64,000 bases of DNA, from contig NZ_CP116899.1 in assembly GCF_030997045.1 (NCBI RefSeq), positions 3,000,001-3,064,000 on the forward strand. The letters are read 5' to 3'. The translations under genes were made by a program, and so were the position numbers. Of the stretch, positions 54,270 to 61,876 are shown one piece after another (position 1 is the first letter of the stretch; every line of letters starts with the position of its first letter). The notes under the pieces are model-generated. The model did no database searches. It was given only the letters and a program-made list of their open reading frames with translations, and had not been told where the DNA came from. This DNA comes from Microbulbifer sp. TB1203 (GTDB lineage: Bacteria > Pseudomonadota > Gammaproteobacteria > Pseudomonadales > Cellvibrionaceae).

Positions 54270-54671
54270 ATGATTAACAGGACAATCACCCTCAGCAGCG
54301 CACTCGCCACTCTTCTGCTACTGCCGGCAAGCCTAACCGCCCAGACTGACAGCGGAGCAAGCGACCAGACACAACCCTACTCCGCGGGCACCGCCGCCCA
54401 GCCTTCGGGCACCGCTGCCAGCTTTACCGACATCGAACTGCAGTCATTCGCGGAAGCGCGTGAGAAGGTGGATGAGGTACGGATGCAGCTCGCGAGTAAA
54501 TTGAGCAGCCTGCAGGACCCCGAGGAAGTACAGCGGGTGCAGAAAGAGGCGGATATGCAGATGATCGCCGCGGTAGAGAACGCCGGGCTGACGCGGGAGC
54601 GCTACAACGAAATTTCACGCGCCGCACTGAGTGACCCGGCCCTGGCCGAGAAAATCAGCCAGATCCAGTAA
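54270..54671 (+). CDS. DUF4168 family secreted protein, paralogue 1
   Basis: Exported protein of unknown function, 133 aa from ATG 54270 (AGGAG nine bases upstream). A signal peptide ends near TAQTDSG; a Gln/Ser/Gly-rich linker follows; the C-terminal helical part (about 55-133) carries FTDIELQSFAEAREKVDEV and AAVENAGLTRERYNEISRAA, the DUF4168 pattern, ending KISQIQ. A GGAACC-N16-TGTT promoter suggests control by the neighbouring ECF sigma. A strong terminator follows. Confidence 0.85.
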   Translation: MINRTITLSSALATLLLLPASLTAQTDSGASDQTQPYSAGTAAQPSGTAASFTDIELQSFAEAREKVDEVRMQLASKLSSLQDPEEVQRVQKEADMQMIAAVENAGLTRERYNEISRAALSDPALAEKISQIQ

Positions 54672-54690
54672 ATTTTATTCCGCTCGCTCT

Positions 54691-54716
54691 GCGGCCGGAA
54701 ACGGCCGCTTTTTTTT
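54691..54716 (+). terminator. Terminator after DUF4168 paralogue 1
   Basis: GCGGCCG-GAAA-CGGCCGC followed by eight T. The flanking CGCTCGCTCT is repeated at the second gene's terminator, showing that the terminator was duplicated with the gene. Confidence 0.92.
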
Positions 54717-54834
54717 AACAGCTGGAAGCGCACTGTCGCGCAGATCACCGCAGAGGCTCAGCGCGCATTGCCAACAACGCATAGAGGTTGCGGGTTCCCA
54801 AATCGGGAAAATTTTATGAAAACGGACATTTTTT

Positions 54835-54865
54835 GGAACTGAGCGGCAATGGCTCCTGTTGGTAT
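54835..54865 (+). promoter_or_regulatory. ECF-type promoter of the second DUF4168 gene
   Basis: GGAACT (54835-54840), 16 bases, TGTTGGTAT (54857-54865), then CAG as in the first promoter's GAG. Confidence 0.65.
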
Positions 54866-54912
54866 CAGTGATGGACATCATCATTCTACAAAATCGTTCA
54901 GGAGTACAACCA

Positions 54913-55302
54913 ATGCACAAATGGATTAGCTTTCGCTCTGGCCAACTGATCGCCCTTCTGCTGCTGGCATCGAGCCTCGCCGTCCAGGCCCAGCAGCCCG
55001 ATCCAACCGCCGGCGCGCAGGACTATGCGCAGCCCGCGGCCACGGCGGCCAGCTTCAGCGATATAGAGCTGAAATCCTTCGTCCAGGCGCGTCAGAGTGT
55101 GGATGCCATTCGCGCGGAAATATCCGCCCAACTGCAGAATACCCAGGACCCGCAGGAGACCCAGAAGCTGCAGGAGGAAGCCAATGTAAAGATGGTCGCC
55201 ACCGTGGAAGCCGCCGGCCTCTCCCGCGAGAAATACAATGAGATAGCCCAAGCGGTAATGAATGATCCGGCCCTGGCGCAGAAAATCAGCCAGATTCAGT
55301 AA
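54913..55302 (+). CDS. DUF4168 family secreted protein, paralogue 2
   Basis: Tandem paralogue, 129 aa from ATG 54913 (AGGAG upstream). A signal peptide ends near LAVQAQQP; the C-terminal domain FSDIELKSFVQARQSVDAI and VEAAGLSREKYNEIAQAV matches paralogue 1 closely, also ending KISQIQ. It has its own ECF-type promoter and a duplicated terminator, so both copies are separate transcription units of one regulon. Function unknown. Confidence 0.85.
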   Translation: MHKWISFRSGQLIALLLLASSLAVQAQQPDPTAGAQDYAQPAATAASFSDIELKSFVQARQSVDAIRAEISAQLQNTQDPQETQKLQEEANVKMVATVEAAGLSREKYNEIAQAVMNDPALAQKISQIQ

Positions 55303-55320
55303 ATTTTTTTCGCTCGCTCT

Positions 55321-55344
55321 GCGGCCGGAAACGGCCGTTTTTTT
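55321..55344 (+). terminator. Terminator after DUF4168 paralogue 2
   Basis: CGGCCG-GAAA-CGGCCG followed by seven T, near-identical to the terminator at 54691. Confidence 0.92.
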
Positions 55345-55375
55345 ATTGGGGCCGTCCCTGGCCCTCACCCTACGG

Positions 55376-55415
55376 GCAGCCTTCGGCTGCGCAAAATGGC
55401 AGTCCTGCCATTTTG
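55376..55415. repeat. Double-hairpin repeat with CAAA..GGCA stem, copy 3
   Basis: GCAGCC-TTC-GGCTGC (55376-55390) then CAAAATGGCA-GTCC-TGCCATTTTG (55392-55415). Same layout as 2871-2922 with a compensated C-to-T/G-to-A change in the stem centre. It lies at the 3' side of the ugd gene. Confidence 0.75.
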
Positions 55416-56789
55416 TTAAACCGCGGAAAGTGCTTCCCTCCGGGGCAATTCACGCCTCGCGAGGGACTCGCCGCGACCGATACCGTGATAGGAAAAACCC
55501 TGGTCGCGCATATAGTCCGGCTGGAACAGGTTGCGGCCATCGACGATCAGCGGTCGCCGCAGGCATTCTTTGAGTTCGGCGAAATCCGGCGCCCAGAAGC
55601 AGCGCCACTCGGTGCAGATGGCCAGCGCATCGGCTCCGTCCGCGGCTTTCTCCGCGCTGTCGCAGAGAACCAACGGCTCCCTTTCCCCATAGATACGCCG
55701 GCACTGCTCCATGGCCACCGGGTCGTAAGCGCGCACCCTCGCGCCCGCACGCCACAGCTGTTCCATCAGTTCCCGTGAGGGCGCCTCGCGCATATCGTCG
55801 GTCTCCGGCTTGAACGCCAGCCCCCAGATAGCAATGGTTCTGCCGCGCAGATCGCCGTCGAACAGCTCCTCCAGCTTGTGGAACAGCGTGCGCTTCTGCC
55901 GCTGGTTGACGTTTTCCACTTCAGCCAGCAGCCCCGCCCGGTAGCCGCTGTTGCGGGCGGCGGCGGCCAGGGCGCGTACATCCTTGGGAAAACAGGAGCC
56001 GCCGTATCCGCAGCCGGGGTAGATAAAATGGTGGCCGATGCGCGGGTCCGAGCCTATGCCCTGGCGCACCTCCTCGATATCCGCCCCCATATGTTCGGCG
56101 ATATTGGCAATCTCGTTGATAAAGCTGATGCGGGTGGCGAGCAGGGCATTGGCCGCATACTTGGTGAGTTCCGCAGAGCGCACCGACATAAACATCAGCC
56201 GGTCGCGATTGCGATTGAAGGGCGCATAGAGAGTGCGAAACTGGCGTTGTGCCTGCGAGCTGTCGCTGCCCACCACGATGCGGTCCGGCTTGTTGAAATC
56301 CTTGAGCGCCGCCCCTTCCTTGAGGAATTCCGGATTGGAGGCCACCTCCACGGGGAAGTTCGCTCCGCGCTTGTCCAGTTCCTCGCGAATCACCGCCACC
56401 ACCCGATCGCAACTGCCCACCGGCACGGTGGATTTCACCGCAACGGTCACCGTATGCCGCAGCTGGCGCCCCAATGTGCGGGCCACCGCCAGCACGTGGC
56501 GCACATCGGCACTGCCATCCTCGTCCGGCGGCGTACCCACGGCGATCATCACCAGTTCGGCTTTTTCCAGCGCCGCGGCGCTGTCGGTGGTGAACTGCAG
56601 CCGCCCGTTCTGCATACCTTCGCGCAACAGCTCGGGCAGGCCCGGCTCGAAGATGGGACAGCGGCCGTTGCACAGGTCGTCGATACGGGTCGCATCGATG
56701 TCGACACAGGTCACCCGATTGCCCACCTGCGCCAGGCAGGCACCGGTGACCAGGCCCACATAGCCCACGCCAAAGATGGTTACGTTCAC
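55416..56789 (-). CDS. ugd: UDP-glucose 6-dehydrogenase
   Basis: Oxidises UDP-glucose to UDP-glucuronate for polysaccharides or lipid A sugars. The 457-aa product starts MNVTIFGVGYVGLVTGACLA (NAD fold) and has the catalytic cysteine in YPGCGYGGSCFPKDVRAL near residue 263, and the C-terminal WGLAFKPETDDMREAPS. galE lies upstream on the same strand, 264 bases away, across a highly structured spacer. Together they supply UDP-sugars for envelope polysaccharide. Confidence 0.95.
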   Translation of the reverse strand: MNVTIFGVGYVGLVTGACLAQVGNRVTCVDIDATRIDDLCNGRCPIFEPGLPELLREGMQNGRLQFTTDSAAALEKAELVMIAVGTPPDEDGSADVRHVLAVARTLGRQLRHTVTVAVKSTVPVGSCDRVVAVIREELDKRGANFPVEVASNPEFLKEGAALKDFNKPDRIVVGSDSSQAQRQFRTLYAPFNRNRDRLMFMSVRSAELTKYAANALLATRISFINEIANIAEHMGADIEEVRQGIGSDPRIGHHFIYPGCGYGGSCFPKDVRALAAAARNSGYRAGLLAEVENVNQRQKRTLFHKLEELFDGDLRGRTIAIWGLAFKPETDDMREAPSRELMEQLWRAGARVRAYDPVAMEQCRRIYGEREPLVLCDSAEKAADGADALAICTEWRCFWAPDFAELKECLRRPLIVDGRNLFQPDYMRDQGFSYHGIGRGESLARRELPRREALSAV

Positions 56790-56825
56790 ACTAGCCCCCT
56801 CGAAATCGTCTTTCGAGGATCATTC

Positions 56826-56853
56826 TTGCGGCAGTTTGTGACGCTCATATTAA
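56826..56853 (+). promoter_or_regulatory. Weak candidate plus-strand promoter before the structured spacer
   Basis: TTGCGG (56826-56831), 16 bases, TATTAA (56848-56853). If used, transcription would enter the hairpin region 56851-57052. Confidence 0.25.
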
Positions 56854-57052
56854 CCCTGCATTACAGGGTTATTATGGCTGGCACAGGGAGGTGCCAGCGC
56901 GGGCGCAGACCGCGGAAGCCGAGTGCGGATAAATTCGCCGGGAGCGAATTTAGGCAGTCTCTGACTGCCCCGAAGGGTTAGTCCCAGGGATGGGACTAAC
57001 ACATGTGCCGCACTCGGTGTATTCAGATTAATTCAGGACGAATTAATCTGAA
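56851..57052 (+). ncRNA. Candidate Csr/Rsm-type structured RNA with GGA loops
   Basis: Perfect hairpins in order: TAACCCTG-CATTA-CAGGGTTA (56851-56871); GCTGGCAC-AGGGAG-GTGCCAGC (56877-56898); outer stem CCGAGTGCGG (56919-56928)/CCGCACTCGG (57008-57017) enclosing three hairpins with loops CGGGA (56930-56952), TCT (56953-56969) and AGGGAT (56977-57000); and a 13-bp stem with loop AGGAC (57022-57052). GGA in four loops on the plus strand is the CsrA/RsmA binding pattern of CsrB/RsmZ RNAs. No T-run terminator is seen, and on the minus strand this is the galE-ugd spacer. Structure is certain, sRNA role is inference. Confidence 0.4.
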
Positions 57053-57053
57053 C

Positions 57054-58082
57054 TTAAGAGTCAACGTAACCATTAGGGTTTTGTGACTGCCAGCGCCAGG
57101 TGTCCTCCACCATGCGCGCCAGATCGTATTCGGCTTTCCAGCCCAGTTCGCGCTCCGCCAGCGTTGGATCGGCGTAGCATTCCGCGATGTCGCCAGGGCG
57201 GCGCGGGGCGATCTGGTAGGGAATCTCGCGGCTGCTGGCCGTCTCGAAGGCACGCACGATTTCCAGCACTGAACTGCCGCGACCGGTACCCAGGTTGTAG
57301 GTGTAACAGCCGTCGGCAGTCTCCCCCCGGCGCAGCTTCTCCAGCGCCGCCAGGTGTCCGCGGGCCAGGTCCACCACGTGGATATAGTCGCGCACGCCCG
57401 TGCCGTCGACGGTGCGGTAGTCGTCGCCAAACACCTGCAGTCGGGGCAGCCGACCCACCGCCACCTGGGCCACGTAGGGCAGCAGGTTGTTGGGGATGCC
57501 CCGCGGGTCCTCGCCGATAGTGCCACTGGCGTGGGCGCCGATGGGATTGAAATAGCGCAACAGGCTCACCTTCCAGGAGCTGTCCGGCGCCGCGCACAGG
57601 TCCCGCAGGATATTCTCTACCGCCAGTTTGCTCGCTCCGTAAGGGTTGGTGGCGCCGGTGGGGAAGTCCTCGCGGATGGGCACGCTGGCCGGGTCACCGT
57701 AGACAGTGGCGGAGGAGCTGAAAATCAGCCGGCGCACGCCGAATTCCTCCATCACCTGACACAGGGCCAGGGTACCGGCCACATTGTTCCGGTAATAACG
57801 GAGCGGCTGGGAAACGGATTCCCCCACCGCCTTGAGACCGGCGAAATGAATTACCGCGTCGATGGAGTGCTTGCGAAAAATATTGCGCAATCCGTCGGCA
57901 TCGCAGATATCCGCGCGATGGAAAGGCACATCGCGCCCAGCGATCGCCTCCACCCGCCGCAGCGACTCCTCGCTGCTGTTGACCAGGTTGTCCACCACCA
58001 CAGGCTGTTGCCCGGCAGCCAGCAATTCGACGCAGGTATGGCTGCCTATATAGCCGGCACCGCCGGTAACCAGGACTGTCAT
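57054..58082 (-). CDS. galE: UDP-glucose 4-epimerase
   Basis: Interconverts UDP-glucose and UDP-galactose. The 342-aa short-chain dehydrogenase-fold product has TGGAGYIGSHTCVELL (NAD loop), SSSATVYGDP and the catalytic YGASK, with NPIGAHASG near 185. First gene of a galE-ugd pair on the minus strand. Its stop codon is two bases from the base of a 13-bp hairpin (57022-57052). Confidence 0.96.
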   Translation of the reverse strand: MTVLVTGGAGYIGSHTCVELLAAGQQPVVVDNLVNSSEESLRRVEAIAGRDVPFHRADICDADGLRNIFRKHSIDAVIHFAGLKAVGESVSQPLRYYRNNVAGTLALCQVMEEFGVRRLIFSSSATVYGDPASVPIREDFPTGATNPYGASKLAVENILRDLCAAPDSSWKVSLLRYFNPIGAHASGTIGEDPRGIPNNLLPYVAQVAVGRLPRLQVFGDDYRTVDGTGVRDYIHVVDLARGHLAALEKLRRGETADGCYTYNLGTGRGSSVLEIVRAFETASSREIPYQIAPRRPGDIAECYADPTLAERELGWKAEYDLARMVEDTWRWQSQNPNGYVDS

Positions 58083-58457
58083 AGCTACTCCCTATAAACC
58101 CATGGCGCTTTTCGAGGGTGTCAAGTAGAGCGCAAAACTGCCACGAAATTCAACCACTATTGGACGCCATAGGCGACAGGAAAGCTATGCTCAATAGACG
58201 GGAGGAAACCCAGTTTTTTCCCGGGCATGGAACGGCGGCGGCACGCCGCCGGCGATAAAGATAGAGTTTCCCGCGCGCGAGCGCCCTCCAGTATTACGGG
58301 AGTCCGGTCTCCGGAGCCCGGTCGAGACGCCAGCACGGGAAGCTGGCACTGCAGCCTGGCCAGAGGCCTCGGCGAGATTCATAAGTGCAGTTGTGCAGAT
58401 GGCGCTCCGGGAATGGACGCCGTGAGCTGCCGAACACGCGACAGGGAGTTTACCGTC

Positions 58458-60380
58458 ATGACGATTTTCAACCACTACCTGGAAAGGTACGAATCCATTC
58501 AGGAAGAGGAGCTCAGTATCCAGGAGTACCTGGAGCTGTGCAAAACCGACCGCAGCGCTTACGCCTCGCCCGCAGAGCGTATGCTGATGGCAATCGGCGA
58601 GGCGGAACTGGTGGACACCTCCCGCGACCCGCGCCTGTCTCGCATCTTTTCCAACAAAGTGATTCGACGCTACGAAGCTTTCAGCGAATTCTACGGCATG
58701 GAGGAGGCGATAGAACAGATCGTCTCCTTCTTCCGCCACGCCGCCCAAGGGCTGGAGGAAAAGAAGCAGATCCTCTACCTGCTGGGGCCGGTGGGCGGCG
58801 GAAAATCCTCCCTGGCCGAGCGGTTGAAAGCGCTGATGGAGAAAATTCCCATCTACGCCATCAAGGGTTCGCCGGTATTCGAATCCCCCCTGGGCCTCTT
58901 CTCCCCCAATGAGGACGGCCAGATCCTGGAAGAGGACTACGGTATTCCCCGGCGTTACGTCAACACCATCATGTCTCCCTGGGCGGTAAAACGCCTGCAC
59001 GAATACCAGGGGGACATCAGCCAGTTCCGGGTAGTGAAAGTTCACCCATCGATACTCGACCAAGTGGCCATTTCCAAGACTGAGCCAGGGGATGAGAACA
59101 ACCAGGATATCTCCTCGCTGGTAGGCAAGGTGGATATCCGCAAGCTGGAGGATTTTCCGCAGAACGATCCGGATGCCTACAGTTTCTCCGGCAGCCTGTG
59201 TCGCTCCAACCAGGGGCTGATGGAATTCGTGGAGATGTTCAAGGCGCCGATCAAGGTGCTGCACCCGCTGCTCACCGCCACCCAGGAGGGCAATTACAAC
59301 AGCACCGAGGGCCTGGGCTGCATCCCCTTCAATGGCACCATCCTGGCGCACTCCAACGAATCCGAGTGGCAGACCTTCCGCAACAACCGCAACAACGAGG
59401 CTTTCCTCGACCGTATCTATATCGTCAAGGTGCCCTACTGTGTACGGGTGCAGGAAGAGATCCGAATCTACCAAAAACTGCTGGAAAACAGCTCGTTGTC
59501 CAAGGCGCCCTGCGCGCCGGACACCCTGCGTATGCTGGGGCAGTTCTCGGTACTGTCGCGGATCAAAAATCCGGAGAACTCCAGCATCTACTCCAAAATG
59601 CGCATCTACGACGGCGAAAACCTCAAGGACACAGATCCCAAGGCCAAAACCATCCAGGAATATCGCGACAACGCCGGTGTAGACGAGGGCATGAATGGCC
59701 TGTCCACCCGCTTCGCGTTCAAAATCCTGTCCAAAGTATTCAACTTCGACGCCACCGAAGTCGCCGCCAATCCGGTGCACCTCCTCTACGTCCTGGAGCA
59801 ACAGATAGAGCAGGAGCAGTTTCCCCCGGAAGTGCAGGAAAATTACCTGGGATTCATCAAGGAATACATGGCGCCACGCTACGTGGAGTTTATCGGCAAG
59901 GAAATCCAGACCGCCTATCTGGAATCCTATGCGGAGTACGGCCAGAACCTGTTCGACCGCTATGTCACCTACGCAGACTTCTGGATCCAGGACCAGGAAT
60001 ACCGCGACCCGGAAACCGGCGAAATTCTCGACCGCGGCGCCCTGAACGAAGAACTGGAAAAGACCGAAAAGCCCGCCGGCATTTCCAACCCCAAGGACTT
60101 CCGCAACGAGATCGTCAACTTCGTACTGCGCGCGCGCGCCAACAACCAGGGCAAGAACCCGGACTGGCGCTCCTACGAGAAATTACGCGCGGTGATCGAG
60201 AAGAAGATGTTCTCCAACACCGAGGACCTGCTGCCGGTAATCTCCTTCAACACCAAGGCCTCCGCCGACGACAAGAAAAAGCACGCGGATTTTGTCGCGC
60301 GGATGGTGGAGAGGGGCTATACCGAGAAGCAGGTGCGGTTGCTTTCTGAGTGGTATCTGAGAGTGCGCAAGTCGCAGTAA
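58458..60380 (+). CDS. yeaG: PrkA-type serine protein kinase (YeaG family)
   Basis: AAA+ ATPase fused to a PrkA kinase-like C-terminus, 640 aa from ATG 58458 (MTIFNHYLERYESIQEEELS). The Walker A motif GPVGGGKSSLAERLK lies near residue 113; the C-terminal part (about 390-640) is the PrkA domain. E. coli YeaG is involved in nitrogen-starvation and stationary-phase physiology. The next genes encode YeaH and SpoVR, a set conserved in many proteobacteria. Upstream in-frame reading to 58227 adds non-family sequence. Confidence 0.94.
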   Translation: MTIFNHYLERYESIQEEELSIQEYLELCKTDRSAYASPAERMLMAIGEAELVDTSRDPRLSRIFSNKVIRRYEAFSEFYGMEEAIEQIVSFFRHAAQGLEEKKQILYLLGPVGGGKSSLAERLKALMEKIPIYAIKGSPVFESPLGLFSPNEDGQILEEDYGIPRRYVNTIMSPWAVKRLHEYQGDISQFRVVKVHPSILDQVAISKTEPGDENNQDISSLVGKVDIRKLEDFPQNDPDAYSFSGSLCRSNQGLMEFVEMFKAPIKVLHPLLTATQEGNYNSTEGLGCIPFNGTILAHSNESEWQTFRNNRNNEAFLDRIYIVKVPYCVRVQEEIRIYQKLLENSSLSKAPCAPDTLRMLGQFSVLSRIKNPENSSIYSKMRIYDGENLKDTDPKAKTIQEYRDNAGVDEGMNGLSTRFAFKILSKVFNFDATEVAANPVHLLYVLEQQIEQEQFPPEVQENYLGFIKEYMAPRYVEFIGKEIQTAYLESYAEYGQNLFDRYVTYADFWIQDQEYRDPETGEILDRGALNEELEKTEKPAGISNPKDFRNEIVNFVLRARANNQGKNPDWRSYEKLRAVIEKKMFSNTEDLLPVISFNTKASADDKKKHADFVARMVERGYTEKQVRLLSEWYLRVRKSQ

Positions 60381-60437
60381 TGTAACGGAGCGGTCCGACG
60401 GTAATGGTGCTTGATTGAATTCGAACCGTGATGTGAA

Positions 60438-60551
60438 GGTCCTGATGTCGGGCAGCATTTTGCGAGACTGTCGGCGAGAGGGACCTCGCCGACAAGCCTA
60501 CAGGGATGTATTCACGGCGTGTCTCGCAAAATGCTGCCCGGCAGCAGGGCC
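60438..60551. repeat. Variable-stem hairpin element, copy H, inside the prkA operon
   Basis: 31-nt arms (60438-60468, 60521-60551) with three mismatched or wobble positions. The stem core GGGCAGCATTTTGCGAGAC differs from copies B and G yet pairs fully with the right arm. The loop has hairpin GGCGAGAGGGACCTCGCC and TACAGGGATGTATTCACGGC. It lies between yeaG and yeaH. Confidence 0.88.
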
Positions 60552-60595
60552 GCCACTACGCAGGCCGAGTACCATTCAGATCGCGAGGCAGTAAT

Positions 60596-61876
60596 ATGAG
60601 CTATATCATCGACCGCCGCCTCAACGGCAAGAAGAAAAGCACTGTCAACCGGCAGCGGTTTCTGCGCCGCTACAAGGCCCATATCAAGAAAGCTGTAGGA
60701 GAGGCGATGAACAGCCGCTCCATTACCGATATGGACAAGGGGGAGCGCATCAGCATTCCCACCCGCGATATCAACGAGCCGGTATTCACCCACGGCCCCG
60801 GCGGTCATGTGGAGCGGGTGCTACCCGGCAACCGGGAATTCATCGCCGGCGACCGTATTCCCCGCCAGGGACAACAAGGCGGCGGGGGAGGCAACGGCAG
60901 CGGCGCCAGCGACAGCGGCGAGGGAATGGATGAATTTGTCTTCCAGATATCCCAGGAAGAATTCCTCGATTTCATGTTCGAAGGCTTGCGCCTGCCCAAC
61001 ATGATCAAGCGCCGCCTGGCCGGCAACGAATCCTTCCAGGTGGTACGCGCCGGCATCAGCAACGAGGGTACCCCCGGCAGACTCAATGTGGTGCGCTCCA
61101 TGCGCGCCGCCAACGCCCGGCGCATCGCGCTAACCGGCAGCAAGCGGCGCAGTATCCGCGAGTTGGAAAAGGAACTCGCGCTGGAGGAAAGCAAGGACCC
61201 CACCCTGCGCGACCAGCGTATAATCGACCAGTTGAACTGCAAGATCGAAGAACTGCACGCACGCATCGGCCGGGTACCCTTTCTCGATGACTTCGACCTC
61301 AAGTACAACCTGTTGGTACGCCAGCCAAAACCCCGCTCGCGCGCCGTCATGTTTTGCCTCATGGACGTTTCCGGCTCCATGAACCAGGCCACCAAGGATA
61401 TGGCCAAGCGCTTTTTCCTGCTGCTGTACCTGTTTTTACAACGCAGCTACGAGTACACCGAAGTTGTGTTTATCCGCCACCACACCAGCGCCAAGGAAGT
61501 GGATGAAGAGGAATTTTTCTACTCCCGGGAAACCGGTGGCACCATTGTCTCCAGCGCACTCAAATTAATGCGCCGCATCATGCGCGAGCGCTACCCCGCC
61601 AGCGAGTGGAATATCTACGGCGCCCAGGCCTCCGACGGCGACAACTGGAACGACGACTCCAGCACCTGTCACAAGATACTGATCGACGACATCATGCCCC
61701 AGGTGCAGTACTACTCCTATGTGGAAATCACCCCGCGGGACCACCAGGCACTGTGGGAGGAATACGAGAGCGTGCGGGCGGTGTTCCCCGATCACTTCGC
61801 CATGGAACAGATTGTCGACGTGCAGGACATCTACCCCGTATTTCGCCAACTGTTCAGCCAGAAGGTGGCCGCCTGA
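60596..61876 (+). CDS. yeaH: YeaH/YhbH family protein (DUF444), VWA-like
   Basis: Protein of 426 aa from ATG 60596 (MSYIIDRRLNGKKKSTVNRQ). The basic N-terminus and Gly/Ser-rich linker (GGGGGNGSGASDSGEG near 95) precede a von Willebrand A-like domain with the MIDAS motif MDVSGSMNQATKDMAKRFF near 258. In YeaG-type operons it is thought to act with the kinase, but its molecular role is not established. Its stop overlaps the start of the SpoVR gene (TGATG). Confidence 0.92.
   Translation: MSYIIDRRLNGKKKSTVNRQRFLRRYKAHIKKAVGEAMNSRSITDMDKGERISIPTRDINEPVFTHGPGGHVERVLPGNREFIAGDRIPRQGQQGGGGGNGSGASDSGEGMDEFVFQISQEEFLDFMFEGLRLPNMIKRRLAGNESFQVVRAGISNEGTPGRLNVVRSMRAANARRIALTGSKRRSIRELEKELALEESKDPTLRDQRIIDQLNCKIEELHARIGRVPFLDDFDLKYNLLVRQPKPRSRAVMFCLMDVSGSMNQATKDMAKRFFLLLYLFLQRSYEYTEVVFIRHHTSAKEVDEEEFFYSRETGGTIVSSALKLMRRIMRERYPASEWNIYGAQASDGDNWNDDSSTCHKILIDDIMPQVQYYSYVEITPRDHQALWEEYESVRAVFPDHFAMEQIVDVQDIYPVFRQLFSQKVAA

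Noticed and set aside
56851..57052. tRNA or CRISPR interpretation of the galE-ugd spacer
   Set aside because: The cloverleaf lacks tRNA-invariant positions and stem lengths, and there are no regularly spaced direct repeats.
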